From contig JBJXGF010000068.1 in NCBI GenBank assembly GCA_046153015.1, positions 1 through 22,563 of the forward strand: a stretch of DNA of 22,563 bases. Reading direction: 5' to 3'. The DNA is from JBJXGF01 sp046153015. GTDB lineage: Bacteria > Actinomycetota > Acidimicrobiia > Acidimicrobiales > CAIXPF01. The notes under the pieces were generated by a model that made no database searches, had not been told where the DNA came from, and saw nothing but the letters and a program-made list of their open reading frames with translations. The stretch's first letter is position 1. Each line of letters opens with the position of its first letter. Made by a program: the position numbers and the translations under genes. This document shows positions 15,041 through 21,638 of the stretch, piece by piece.

Positions 15041-15405
15041 GCGGCGAGCGCCTCGAGCATGTCGCCCTCGCCGCTCGAGGCGAGAACCAGGAAGAGGAAC
15101 GTGTAGAACAGGATCACCAGCAGCGTGATGCCGAGCGCCACGGCGCTCGTGGCGATCCCGGCGATGGCGAGCTCCCGACCGGCGAGCTGGCCGTGCGACG
15201 CGGCGATCTTGCGATGGGCGGCGATCCCGAGCGCGAGCCCGGCGGTTGCGGTGATCGCGCCGATGCCGCAGAGGGCGAACGAGGCGACGCCGAGCACGAG
15301 GCTGGCGATGGCGAGGCCCTCGGTCGGGCGCGGCGGCGGCCCATAGGCGGGCGGCGTCGGCCACGGCGACGGCGGGGGCGTCCACTGCGGCGGGTTGTCG
15401 GGCAT
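15007..15405 (-). CDS. DUF4190 domain membrane protein
   Basis: A 132-aa protein of unknown function. Residues 1-28 are Pro-rich (PPSPWPTPPAYGPPPRP). Two predicted transmembrane helices form the DUF4190 pattern: LAIASLVLGVASFALCGIGAITATAGLALGIAAHRKIA (about 31-68) with the conserved GIAAHRKI end, then GRELAIAGIATSAVALGITLLVILFYTFLFLVL (about 76-108), and a short acidic tail. The ATG at 15405 has GAGG about 9 nt upstream. It lies 63 bp after the MauE-like gene on the same strand and may be co-transcribed with it. Its 3' end overlaps the convergent GntR gene. Confidence 0.82.
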   Translation of the reverse strand: MPDNPPQWTPPPSPWPTPPAYGPPPRPTEGLAIASLVLGVASFALCGIGAITATAGLALGIAAHRKIAASHGQLAGRELAIAGIATSAVALGITLLVILFYTFLFLVLASSGEGDMLEALAAHASAAGPLGS

Positions 15406-15468
15406 CGGGCGCGCCTCGGGTTCGACGTCTTCACGGCTTGATCGATCCGCCCGCCGGCGCCGTGCCGC

Positions 15469-15939
15469 TCAGGCGAGGCGGCGTCTCAGCAGAGTGAGCC
15501 CGACGGCGCCCGCGCTGATGCAGGCGACCACCGCGGCGGACCCGACCAAGGTCGGCCGGTGCGGCCCCTGGCTGAAGAGCGCGAGCAGAGCCAACGCGAA
15601 AAGGCCCACATTTCGGACGATATCGACCACCGAAAGCGGGTGAGTGGACACTGCGCCGAAGCATCCACACGGCGCCCGCAAACCGCGACGCAGACGCTCG
15701 GCGATCGTGACCGTGAAAAAGGTGAGCAACGCCAGGCCGACGACCGCACCCAGCGGCGGCCACAGCACGAGGAGCAGGGCCGTGGCCAGCTCGGTCGCCG
15801 CTGCGGCCGGCGCCCACACCCGGGCCCGAGCGAAGCCGAGGCCGGCCAACGCAGCAGTCGCCGCGTGGAGGTCGCGCAGCTTCATCGCGGCGGCGAAGGC
15901 CAACAGCGCCGCCAAACCCAGCGCCGATTCGTAGGTCAT
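15469..15939 (-). CDS. MauE/DoxX-like membrane protein
   Basis: A 156-aa protein with about four transmembrane segments (about 5-20, 45-80, 108-125, 132-148). The decisive motif is APCGCFGAVS at about 91-100, followed by VVDIVRNVGLFALALLAL: the CGCFG plus RN arrangement of the MauE family, whose founding member supports methylamine dehydrogenase maturation, and whose relatives are thought to act in disulfide or redox handling at the membrane. No methylamine or thioredoxin-fold gene is nearby, so the partner is unknown. The ATG at 15939 faces the TetR gene across 101 bp. Local base composition is somewhat less GC-rich than the neighbours, especially 15580-15730, which might reflect transfer. 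Confidence 0.75.
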   Translation of the reverse strand: MTYESALGLAALLAFAAAMKLRDLHAATAALAGLGFARARVWAPAAAATELATALLLVLWPPLGAVVGLALLTFFTVTIAERLRRGLRAPCGCFGAVSTHPLSVVDIVRNVGLFALALLALFSQGPHRPTLVGSAAVVACISAGAVGLTLLRRRLA

Positions 15940-16001
15940 CTCGCGGGTTTGGGGCGGAACATCCCGCCGGTCGTTCGTGCATTCCTAAGCCGCACGGCTC
16001 A

Positions 16002-16027
16002 TACCGAATCTGGTGTACCAATCGGTA
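16002..16027. promoter_or_regulatory. Candidate TetR operator
   Basis: Outer arms TACCGA (16002-16007) and TCGGTA (16022-16027) are perfectly inverted. Inside, TGGTGTACCA (16011-16020) is another short palindrome. It can also be read as two adjacent TACC-N-GGT sites. It lies 13 bp upstream of the TetR start in the gap shared with the MauE-like gene, so it could control both. Confidence 0.5.
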
Positions 16028-16040
16028 GCTTCCTGAGGAT

Positions 16041-16682
16041 ATGGGCGGCGGGCTGCAAGCGGGAAAACTGGAGCGGACCGAGCGCAACCAACGCGTCGAC
16101 CGCGGGGAGCGGGCCGACCGCGCCGAGGAGCTGATCGACGCAGCCGCGGGGCTGCTGCTCGAGCGGGGCCTCGTGGACCTGTCGTTGCGCTCGATGGCGG
16201 CCTCGCTGGGCACGAGCCACCGCATGCTCCTGTACTACTTCGACTCACGCGAGGCGCTCGTCGCCGCCGCCCTCGAACGGCTCCACGGCCGCGTGGCCGC
16301 TGTGCTCGACGAGGTGCTGGCCGACGCCGCCGATCCGGCGCCGAACGCGGCGCCGGGCTCGTTCGCGGTGACCCGCCGCCTGCTCGGCTACGCCACGAGC
16401 GCCGAGGTGGCGCCGTTCCTGCGCCTGCAGTTCGAGGCCTGGACCCGGCTGGTTCACGAGCGGGAGGTGTACAGCGCGTTCGTCGACCCCGACCGCCTCT
16501 GGCGGCCGCGCATCGAGACCGCGCTGCGGGCCGACCGGCTCGAGGCGGAGGTGCGTCTGGCGGCCACGCTGCTCCTCGCCGCGGTCTACGGCATGTTCGT
16601 GGAGCAGGAGGCGAGCGGCGAGCCGCTCGACGAGGCGTTCGACCTGCTCTGGCGCCTCCTGGCGCACGCCGCCGAAGGCTGA
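16041..16682 (+). CDS. TetR family transcriptional regulator
   Basis: A 213-aa regulator. The helix-turn-helix lies at about 27-75: AEELIDAAAGLLLERGLVDLSLRSMAASLGTSHRMLLYYFDSREALVAAAL. This has the family's A-x-x-L-x-x-x-x-G and LYYYF-type ending (here LLYYF). The C-terminal ligand and dimer domain (about 85-210) is helical and shows no motif that names a ligand. A GAGG sits very close (2-3 nt) to the ATG at 16041, so translation may rely on a short leader. Divergent from the MauE-like gene with an operator-like dyad between them. Convergent with the plsC gene, separated by two small hairpins. Confidence 0.9.
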   Translation: MGGGLQAGKLERTERNQRVDRGERADRAEELIDAAAGLLLERGLVDLSLRSMAASLGTSHRMLLYYFDSREALVAAALERLHGRVAAVLDEVLADAADPAPNAAPGSFAVTRRLLGYATSAEVAPFLRLQFEAWTRLVHEREVYSAFVDPDRLWRPRIETALRADRLEAEVRLAATLLLAAVYGMFVEQEASGEPLDEAFDLLWRLLAHAAEG

Positions 16683-16724
16683 GGCGCCGGGCGGCGCCCC
16701 GGCCCTCGCCTCCTCGGTGAGGAG
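16683..16724. terminator. Paired hairpins between tetR and plsC
   Basis: Two stems lie between the convergent stops at 16682 and 16736. GGCGCC (16683-16688) pairs with GGCGCC (16693-16698) around GGGC. CTCCTC (16710-16715) pairs with GAGGAG (16719-16724) around GGT. There is no T-run. A bidirectional terminator is the simplest reading. Confidence 0.5.
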
Positions 16725-16747
16725 AATCAGGAGAGTCAGGAGAGCTG
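16721..16747. repeat. Three imperfect 9-bp tandem copies
   Basis: GGAGAATCA, GGAGAGTCA and GGAGAGCTG follow one another and span the plsC stop codon (16736-16738). The unit contains a stop on the minus strand in copies 1 and 2, so the repeat could shift the C-terminus of PlsC by three residues between strains. Confidence 0.4.
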
Positions 16748-17647
16748 GGGCCACGCCCGCCTCCGGCGAGCCGGGCCGGACCGCTTGGACGAGCGGGCCC
16801 AGGAGCGGCGCCAGCTCGGCGCCTGCGGACCGGTGAGGGCCGGCGTCTCGCCCCGATGCAGGCGCCGGCGCGCCTGCCACCAGTCGGTGGCCTCCTCGTC
16901 GGCCAGGGCGGCCACCGCCCGTTCGATCCGGGCCGACAGCGTCCGGGTGTCCTCCTCCGGCGCCGGCCAGAGCAGCTCGCCGAAGCTCACCGTGGTGGCC
17001 GCAGGCTTGGGGACGCGCATGCCCTTGCCGAGGATCGCCCCGGTGCCGGCGAGGTGCACGGGCGCCACCGGCGCACCGCAGCGGACCGACAGGTAGGCGG
17101 CGCCGCCCCGGAAGGGCTGGCCCCAGCCGTCGGGGCTGCGGCCGCCCTCGGGAAAGATGATCATCGACCACCCGTCGTCGATCAGCGCGGCGGCGGACAG
17201 CGCCGAGCGCCGGCTGACCCGCGTCCGTTCGATCGGGATGGCGTTGAGGGCGAAGGCGGACAGCGCGCCGGTGAGGCGGGCGCCGAAGAAGTAGTCGGCC
17301 GCGGCGCCGACGAACACCTTGTCGGCGAAGCGGGGCGGGATCGAGCGCAGCAGCAACGGCGTGTCGACGTGGCTGTGGTGGTTGGCCACGAAGATCACCG
17401 GCCCCTCGACGCCCTCCAAGCGGTCGCGGCCCCGCACGGACGGGTTGGCGGCCAGGCGCACCACCGGGCCCATCACCAGCTCGTGGAGCACCGTTCGCCC
17501 CAGCCGGGCCGGCGCTCGGCGGGCCCAGTCGGTCTCGAAGTCCACGCCCGTGCGCTTGGGGGCGGGCACGGGGGCCACGCCACGCGGCGTGGACGGCGCC
17601 CGGTAGGGGAACCCCATGTTGCGCAGCGCCGGCGGCAGCAGGCTCAT
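16736..17647 (-). CDS. plsC: PlsC-family 1-acylglycerol-3-phosphate acyltransferase
   Basis: A 303-aa membrane-associated acyltransferase, expected to move an acyl group from acyl-CoA or acyl-ACP to a (lyso)phosphatidic-acid-type acceptor. Catalytic motif I is VANHHSHVD (87-95; His90 to Asp95 gives the H-x4-D pair), motif II includes NAIPIERTR (135-143), motif III is IFPEGGRSPDG (164-174), and PVAPVHLAGTG (193-203) is motif IV. The 80 residues before motif I and a very basic C-terminal tail (SWRRSWARSSKRSGPARRRR) may aid membrane binding. The ATG at 17647 overlaps the TGA of the LarA-like gene (ATGA), so it is translated from the same mRNA as the reductase-HAD and LarA-like genes. Confidence 0.9.
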   Translation of the reverse strand: MSLLPPALRNMGFPYRAPSTPRGVAPVPAPKRTGVDFETDWARRAPARLGRTVLHELVMGPVVRLAANPSVRGRDRLEGVEGPVIFVANHHSHVDTPLLLRSIPPRFADKVFVGAAADYFFGARLTGALSAFALNAIPIERTRVSRRSALSAAALIDDGWSMIIFPEGGRSPDGWGQPFRGGAAYLSVRCGAPVAPVHLAGTGAILGKGMRVPKPAATTVSFGELLWPAPEEDTRTLSARIERAVAALADEEATDWWQARRRLHRGETPALTGPQAPSWRRSWARSSKRSGPARRRRAWPQLS

Positions 17648-19239
17648 GACACGTCGGCCATCAGGATCGGCGGGTTGTGCAGGTGAGTGATGGTGGGGGC
17701 GCGGCCCACCACATCGGTGGCCATCTCCAACGCGTCGTCGAGGGTCGTGGCCGGGTGGAAGCCGAGCCGGCGCACGGCCCGCGGATCGCCGCCCACGATG
17801 ATCACCCGGCCGACGTGGGCCAGCGCATGCGCGCCCCAGTACCACATGTAGAACGGGTGGACGCCGTGGTAGGCGTAGCTGGTGCGGTACAGGTGCCGAT
17901 ACCACTCGTCCTCGGCGTAGGCCTTCTCGTAGCGGGCCTCGATCTCGATGGGGTCGGTGGTGTCGGCCAGCACCTGCTCGAAGAAGTCGATGTAGCTCGG
18001 GTGATGGATCGGGTGGAACTCCCAGGGCGTGGGGTGGCTGAGGATCACCACGCCGCCCTCCCGCACCGGCGGCCGGCCCCGGTACAGGTTGAAGAAGTAG
18101 CCCAGGCCCAGGCACATCACCAGGATCGGGTTCATGATCGAGTTCACGTTGTAAGGGCAGATGTACGGCAGGCCCATCGTGAGGATGTCGGTCTGGCCCT
18201 CCACGGCCACGAGGTGCTGGCGGTACACCCGCTCGGTCGTGGCCCGGTGCACCGCCTCGACCTCCCCGGCCGCCACGCCCGTCAACGCGTACGGCGCCCG
18301 CCAGGACTGGAAGATCTGGCGGCGCGCCGAGGCCGGCATCCGCTTGAGCCCGGCCTGCATGCCGATGAACTTCGCCCGATCGGCGCCGGACCACTCCCAC
18401 TCCCGCTTCTGCAGGAACGACAGCGGGCCGTCCGTGCCGAAGGTGTTGGTGTTGATGGTGGTCTCGACCTGGAAGACCCGGGGGCCGTGGGTGCGGATCA
18501 CATGGCCCTGGCGCCAGTTGGACGCGTGGAGCTCGGAGCGCTCCTGGTCCATGAACGAACGGGAGGCCTGCATGGTGCGCACGTTGTGGTGGTGGCGCAC
18601 GCCGGCGTAGCCGGACAGGCCGGTGGCGGTGGACTTCCAGCCGCCGTCCATGGCCACGATGTTGATGTTCACGTACACGAGCAGGTCGGACTCGGCGGCG
18701 CGGCGGCTCATCTGCACCGTCTCGCCGTGGGGCGTGGCCCCCAGCACCACCATGTTCTCCGCGTCTTCCGCGTCGTGGTTGTAGAGCAGACCGGCCGGGG
18801 CGAACGCGTCGTAGACCCGGTCGCCGACGGCGTGGCGCAGCTCCGCTTCGGTCATGCGCCGGTGCAGCGCCAGCGCAGCGATGATGTGCACATCGTCGAC
18901 CCCGGCGGCGGCGGCGAGGTCGAGCACCGCCTCGATCACCCGCTGGCGCACGTCGGGCCGCTTCATCGGCGGCAGCGGCAGCGACAGGTCGTCGAAGGCG
19001 ATCGTGAGCCTCATCCCCGGGCGCAGGAGGGCGGAGAGCGGCTCGCAGTCGAGCGGGTTCTCGAGCGCGTCGCGGATGGCGAGGTCGGGTCGGGCCAGGC
19101 CGGGCAGGGCTTCGGGCGGGTACAGCACCCGCGAGCGGCCGGCCGGCAGCCGCTCGAGCCGGAAGCCTTCGCCGTGGTGGAACAGGATCGGCGGGGTCGA
19201 GCGGTCGACCTCGAGCACCAGGCCGGGGCGGGGAGTCAT
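17644..19239 (-). CDS. LarA/DUF2088-like protein, lactate-racemase fold
   Basis: A 531-aa protein related to nickel-pincer lactate racemase LarA, which interconverts 2-hydroxy-acid enantiomers by hydride transfer. Family blocks seen: LTIAFDDLSLP (78-88), IIAALALHRRMTEAELRHAVG (119-139; the LHR histidine), GETVQMSRRAAESDLLVYVN (172-191), MDGGWKSTATGLSGYAG (197-213; Lys202 matches the lysine that holds the pincer cofactor) and HHHN (216-219; metal-ligand position). Where LarA has its second catalytic His, about ten residues before the lysine, this protein has NINI. It is about 100 residues longer than LarA (about 425 aa), the extra mostly at about 225-360. No larB/C/E cofactor genes are in view. 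ATGA overlaps join it to the reductase-HAD gene upstream and plsC downstream. Substrate unknown. Confidence 0.75.
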   Translation of the reverse strand: MTPRPGLVLEVDRSTPPILFHHGEGFRLERLPAGRSRVLYPPEALPGLARPDLAIRDALENPLDCEPLSALLRPGMRLTIAFDDLSLPLPPMKRPDVRQRVIEAVLDLAAAAGVDDVHIIAALALHRRMTEAELRHAVGDRVYDAFAPAGLLYNHDAEDAENMVVLGATPHGETVQMSRRAAESDLLVYVNINIVAMDGGWKSTATGLSGYAGVRHHHNVRTMQASRSFMDQERSELHASNWRQGHVIRTHGPRVFQVETTINTNTFGTDGPLSFLQKREWEWSGADRAKFIGMQAGLKRMPASARRQIFQSWRAPYALTGVAAGEVEAVHRATTERVYRQHLVAVEGQTDILTMGLPYICPYNVNSIMNPILVMCLGLGYFFNLYRGRPPVREGGVVILSHPTPWEFHPIHHPSYIDFFEQVLADTTDPIEIEARYEKAYAEDEWYRHLYRTSYAYHGVHPFYMWYWGAHALAHVGRVIIVGGDPRAVRRLGFHPATTLDDALEMATDVVGRAPTITHLHNPPILMADVS

Positions 19240-21578
19240 GGGGCGGTCATCCGGGGTCCGATCGGGAGGACGGAAGGTGCGTACCCAGGGGCCTTTCCGA
19301 AGTTCTCCACCAGCCACCCGCGTTTGCGGGCGAGGGCGGCGAGTCGGGTCTCGGGGTTCACCGCCACGGGGAATCCGACCGCTTCGAGCATGGGGAGGTC
19401 ACTGGTCGAGTCGGCGTAGGCGACCCCCTCGTCGAGGTCGTAGCCGTGGAGCGCGGCGTAGTCGAACAGCGCCTGGGCGCGGGACTCGCCGGTCGGCGGC
19501 GCGGCCACCAGCTCACCGGTGTAGGCGCCCTCGTCGTCGACGGAGAGCGCGGCGCACACGATGTCGTCGAACAGCGGCCGCAGCGGCGCCACCACGAAGT
19601 CGAGCGCGCCGGTGATGAGCAGGGTCCGGTGGCCCGCCTGGCGGTGCTCGCGCACCCGGCGGATCGCCGCGGGGAACGCCTTGGCCAGGATCAGCCCGGA
19701 GAGCATCTCGGCGGCGTCGGCGTTGACCTGCTCGACCGGCGCGTGCTCGTACCGGCGGTAGAAGTGGCGCAGGAAGTCGCTGCGGTCCTTGCGGTCGAGG
19801 GCCAACAGGCGGGGCGCCTCGGCGAGCGTCCGGGCCACGAACTGGACGCGATCGCGCGTCGGCAGCCGCCGGGTGGCCAGCCACGAGTAGGAGGCCACCA
19901 CGTTGGACGCGATCAGCGTGTTCTCCAGGTCGAACGCGGCGAACTGGCGGCGCGGCGAGAGCACCTGGCCGCGCAGGCGCTCCTCCCGGCTCGGCCCGGT
20001 CTTGCCGCTCGGGCCGGTCTTGACCCGGGCGTGCTCCACCACCGAGGGCAAGTGCACGTCGTGCACGTAGCTCGTCCAGTCCACCACCCGGGGGTCGAAG
20101 GCGAACGCGGCCCGGTCGGCTGCGTCGAGCCGGCCCCACAGCTCGAGTAGGCGGTCGACCTGGTAGATCGCCTCGCACTCGGCGTACGCGCCGTAGAGTT
20201 CGACGTACCCGACGGCGCGTTCGAGCTGCTCCCGCTTGTCCTCCAGCGTGGCCGCCAGCTCGGCTTGGCGGCCTCGCAGGGGCAGGGCGTTGAGCGTCCG
20301 CTCCGCTCGGCGCACGAGCCCGAGCGAGCGGTTGAGCTGCGCCTGCACCCGGCCGCGGCCGGGGAAGGTCCACTCGGGCAGCACGATCGGCTGATCCCGG
20401 TTGTCGTACAGCGGCCGCTCCGCGAACCAGCTGCTCACCAGCTCCACGAGCAGCCCGTAGCGCAGCGGGTTCGCCGCGCCCGAGGCCACCTGCAGCACCT
20501 TGGGCGGGGCGGCGGGCTCGGGCCGCGGGGCCGCCGCCTCGTCGGCCGCCGCCGCGCAGATGGCGGCCACCACCAGATCCACCGGGATCACGTCGATGAT
20601 GCCCTCGGGCACGCCGGGGAACTCGGCGAGCAGGCCGCGGGCGTAGGAGATGATGACCGGCTCGGCCATGCGGAACCCGCGGATCCAGCCCGGGAACGGC
20701 TCGCTCAGCGCCGACTCGATGATCGAGGGCCGCACGATCGTGACCGGCACGGCGCCGTGGCGTTCGCCGAGCGCCTTCTCGCCGAGGGCCTTGGTGAACG
20801 CGTACGCGTCGGGGTAGCCGACGCTGGCGGCGCGGGCCCGGCCGATCTCGACCATCCGGTTCGACACCCAGCGGTCGCGGTTCTGCTCGGTCTTCGCCGC
20901 CAGCAGCGGCCCGCCGGCGGCGCCGATCTCGGCGCGGGCCGCCTTGCGGAACTCGCGCAGCCGCTCCGGCGTGCGGCTGGCCGACTCGGCGTCTCGCCGG
21001 GCCCGGCGGGCGCCGTGGACCTCGGCCCGCCAGTCGACCTCGGTGTAGAAGGGGCTCTCGTCCACGAGCTGCTCGGGGGCCGACCCGCGCCGGCTCCCGG
21101 CGATGTAGCAGGTGGACACCGCCACCAGGTGCGGCGCGGCGCCGAGCGCGTGGAGGGTCTCGGCGATGCGCACCGGACCGAGCAGGTTCACCTCCACCGC
21201 GCTGTCGAGCGGCGAGTCGAAGCTCACCGTGGCGGCCACGTGCAGCACCGCGTGACACGAGCGCAGCGCGGCCCGCCCCGCGTCGTCGAGGCCGAGGCCG
21301 TCCTGGCCGACGTCGCCGCCGACCACCTCGACCCGGCGGGCGATCTCGTCGGCGAAGCCGCGTTCGCCGAGCTGCTCGCGCAGCCGGGTGAACGCGTCGT
21401 TGCGGAAGATCTCGCGCTGGGCGCGCTGGGCGGGGCTGGTGCGCCGCCCCGGCCGCACCAGCAGCACCAGCTCGCTGTCGGGCGCGCCGCGCAGCAGCCG
21501 CTCGACGAGCGCGGTGCCCACGAAGCCGGTCGAGCCGGTGATCAGCAGCCGCTTGCCGGCCAGCGCCTCAGCGATCAC
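19236..21578 (-). CDS. Fatty acyl-CoA reductase-HAD hydrolase fusion
   Basis: A 780-aa two-part protein. Residues about 5-480 are a male-sterility/FAR-type extended short-chain dehydrogenase: NAD(P) loop LLITGSTGFVGTALVERLL (11-29), catalytic Ser/Tyr/Lys as AVSTCYIAG (153-161) and YAFTK (259-263), and VRPSIIES (282-289). Such enzymes reduce long-chain acyl-CoA to aldehyde or alcohol. Residues 430-520 resemble the FAR C-terminal region. Residues about 546-755 are a SerB/HAD-IB domain: motif I FDLENTLI (549-556), motif II LLITGALD (653-660), motif IV YADSTSDLPMLEAVG (721-735). Motif I has Glu where the second Asp is usual, and the motif III lysine (GKA) reads GESRA, so phosphatase activity may be altered. 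The start is GTG at 21578, 60 bp after ddl. The stop overlaps the LarA-like start (ATGA). Confidence 0.88.
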   Translation of the reverse strand: MIAEALAGKRLLITGSTGFVGTALVERLLRGAPDSELVLLVRPGRRTSPAQRAQREIFRNDAFTRLREQLGERGFADEIARRVEVVGGDVGQDGLGLDDAGRAALRSCHAVLHVAATVSFDSPLDSAVEVNLLGPVRIAETLHALGAAPHLVAVSTCYIAGSRRGSAPEQLVDESPFYTEVDWRAEVHGARRARRDAESASRTPERLREFRKAARAEIGAAGGPLLAAKTEQNRDRWVSNRMVEIGRARAASVGYPDAYAFTKALGEKALGERHGAVPVTIVRPSIIESALSEPFPGWIRGFRMAEPVIISYARGLLAEFPGVPEGIIDVIPVDLVVAAICAAAADEAAAPRPEPAAPPKVLQVASGAANPLRYGLLVELVSSWFAERPLYDNRDQPIVLPEWTFPGRGRVQAQLNRSLGLVRRAERTLNALPLRGRQAELAATLEDKREQLERAVGYVELYGAYAECEAIYQVDRLLELWGRLDAADRAAFAFDPRVVDWTSYVHDVHLPSVVEHARVKTGPSGKTGPSREERLRGQVLSPRRQFAAFDLENTLIASNVVASYSWLATRRLPTRDRVQFVARTLAEAPRLLALDRKDRSDFLRHFYRRYEHAPVEQVNADAAEMLSGLILAKAFPAAIRRVREHRQAGHRTLLITGALDFVVAPLRPLFDDIVCAALSVDDEGAYTGELVAAPPTGESRAQALFDYAALHGYDLDEGVAYADSTSDLPMLEAVGFPVAVNPETRLAALARKRGWLVENFGKAPGYAPSVLPIGPRMTAP

Positions 21579-21618
21579 GGGCGACCATTCTTCACCATGC
21601 AGCGAGGCGCCGCGAACA

Positions 21619-21632
21619 CCGGCCCGGGCCGG
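21619..21632. repeat. Perfect 14-bp GC palindrome
   Basis: CCGGCCCGGGCCGG lies in the 60-bp gap between the ddl stop (21639) and the reductase-HAD start (21578). It may form a small hairpin that partly ends the ddl transcript, or it may be chance in such GC-rich DNA. Confidence 0.3.
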
Positions 21633-21638
21633 CGGGCG

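Noticed and set aside
17648..18400. Upstream extension of the PlsC frame
   Set aside because: It is an out-of-frame shadow of the LarA-like gene. The ATG at 17647 in the ATGA overlap gives a complete PlsC protein.
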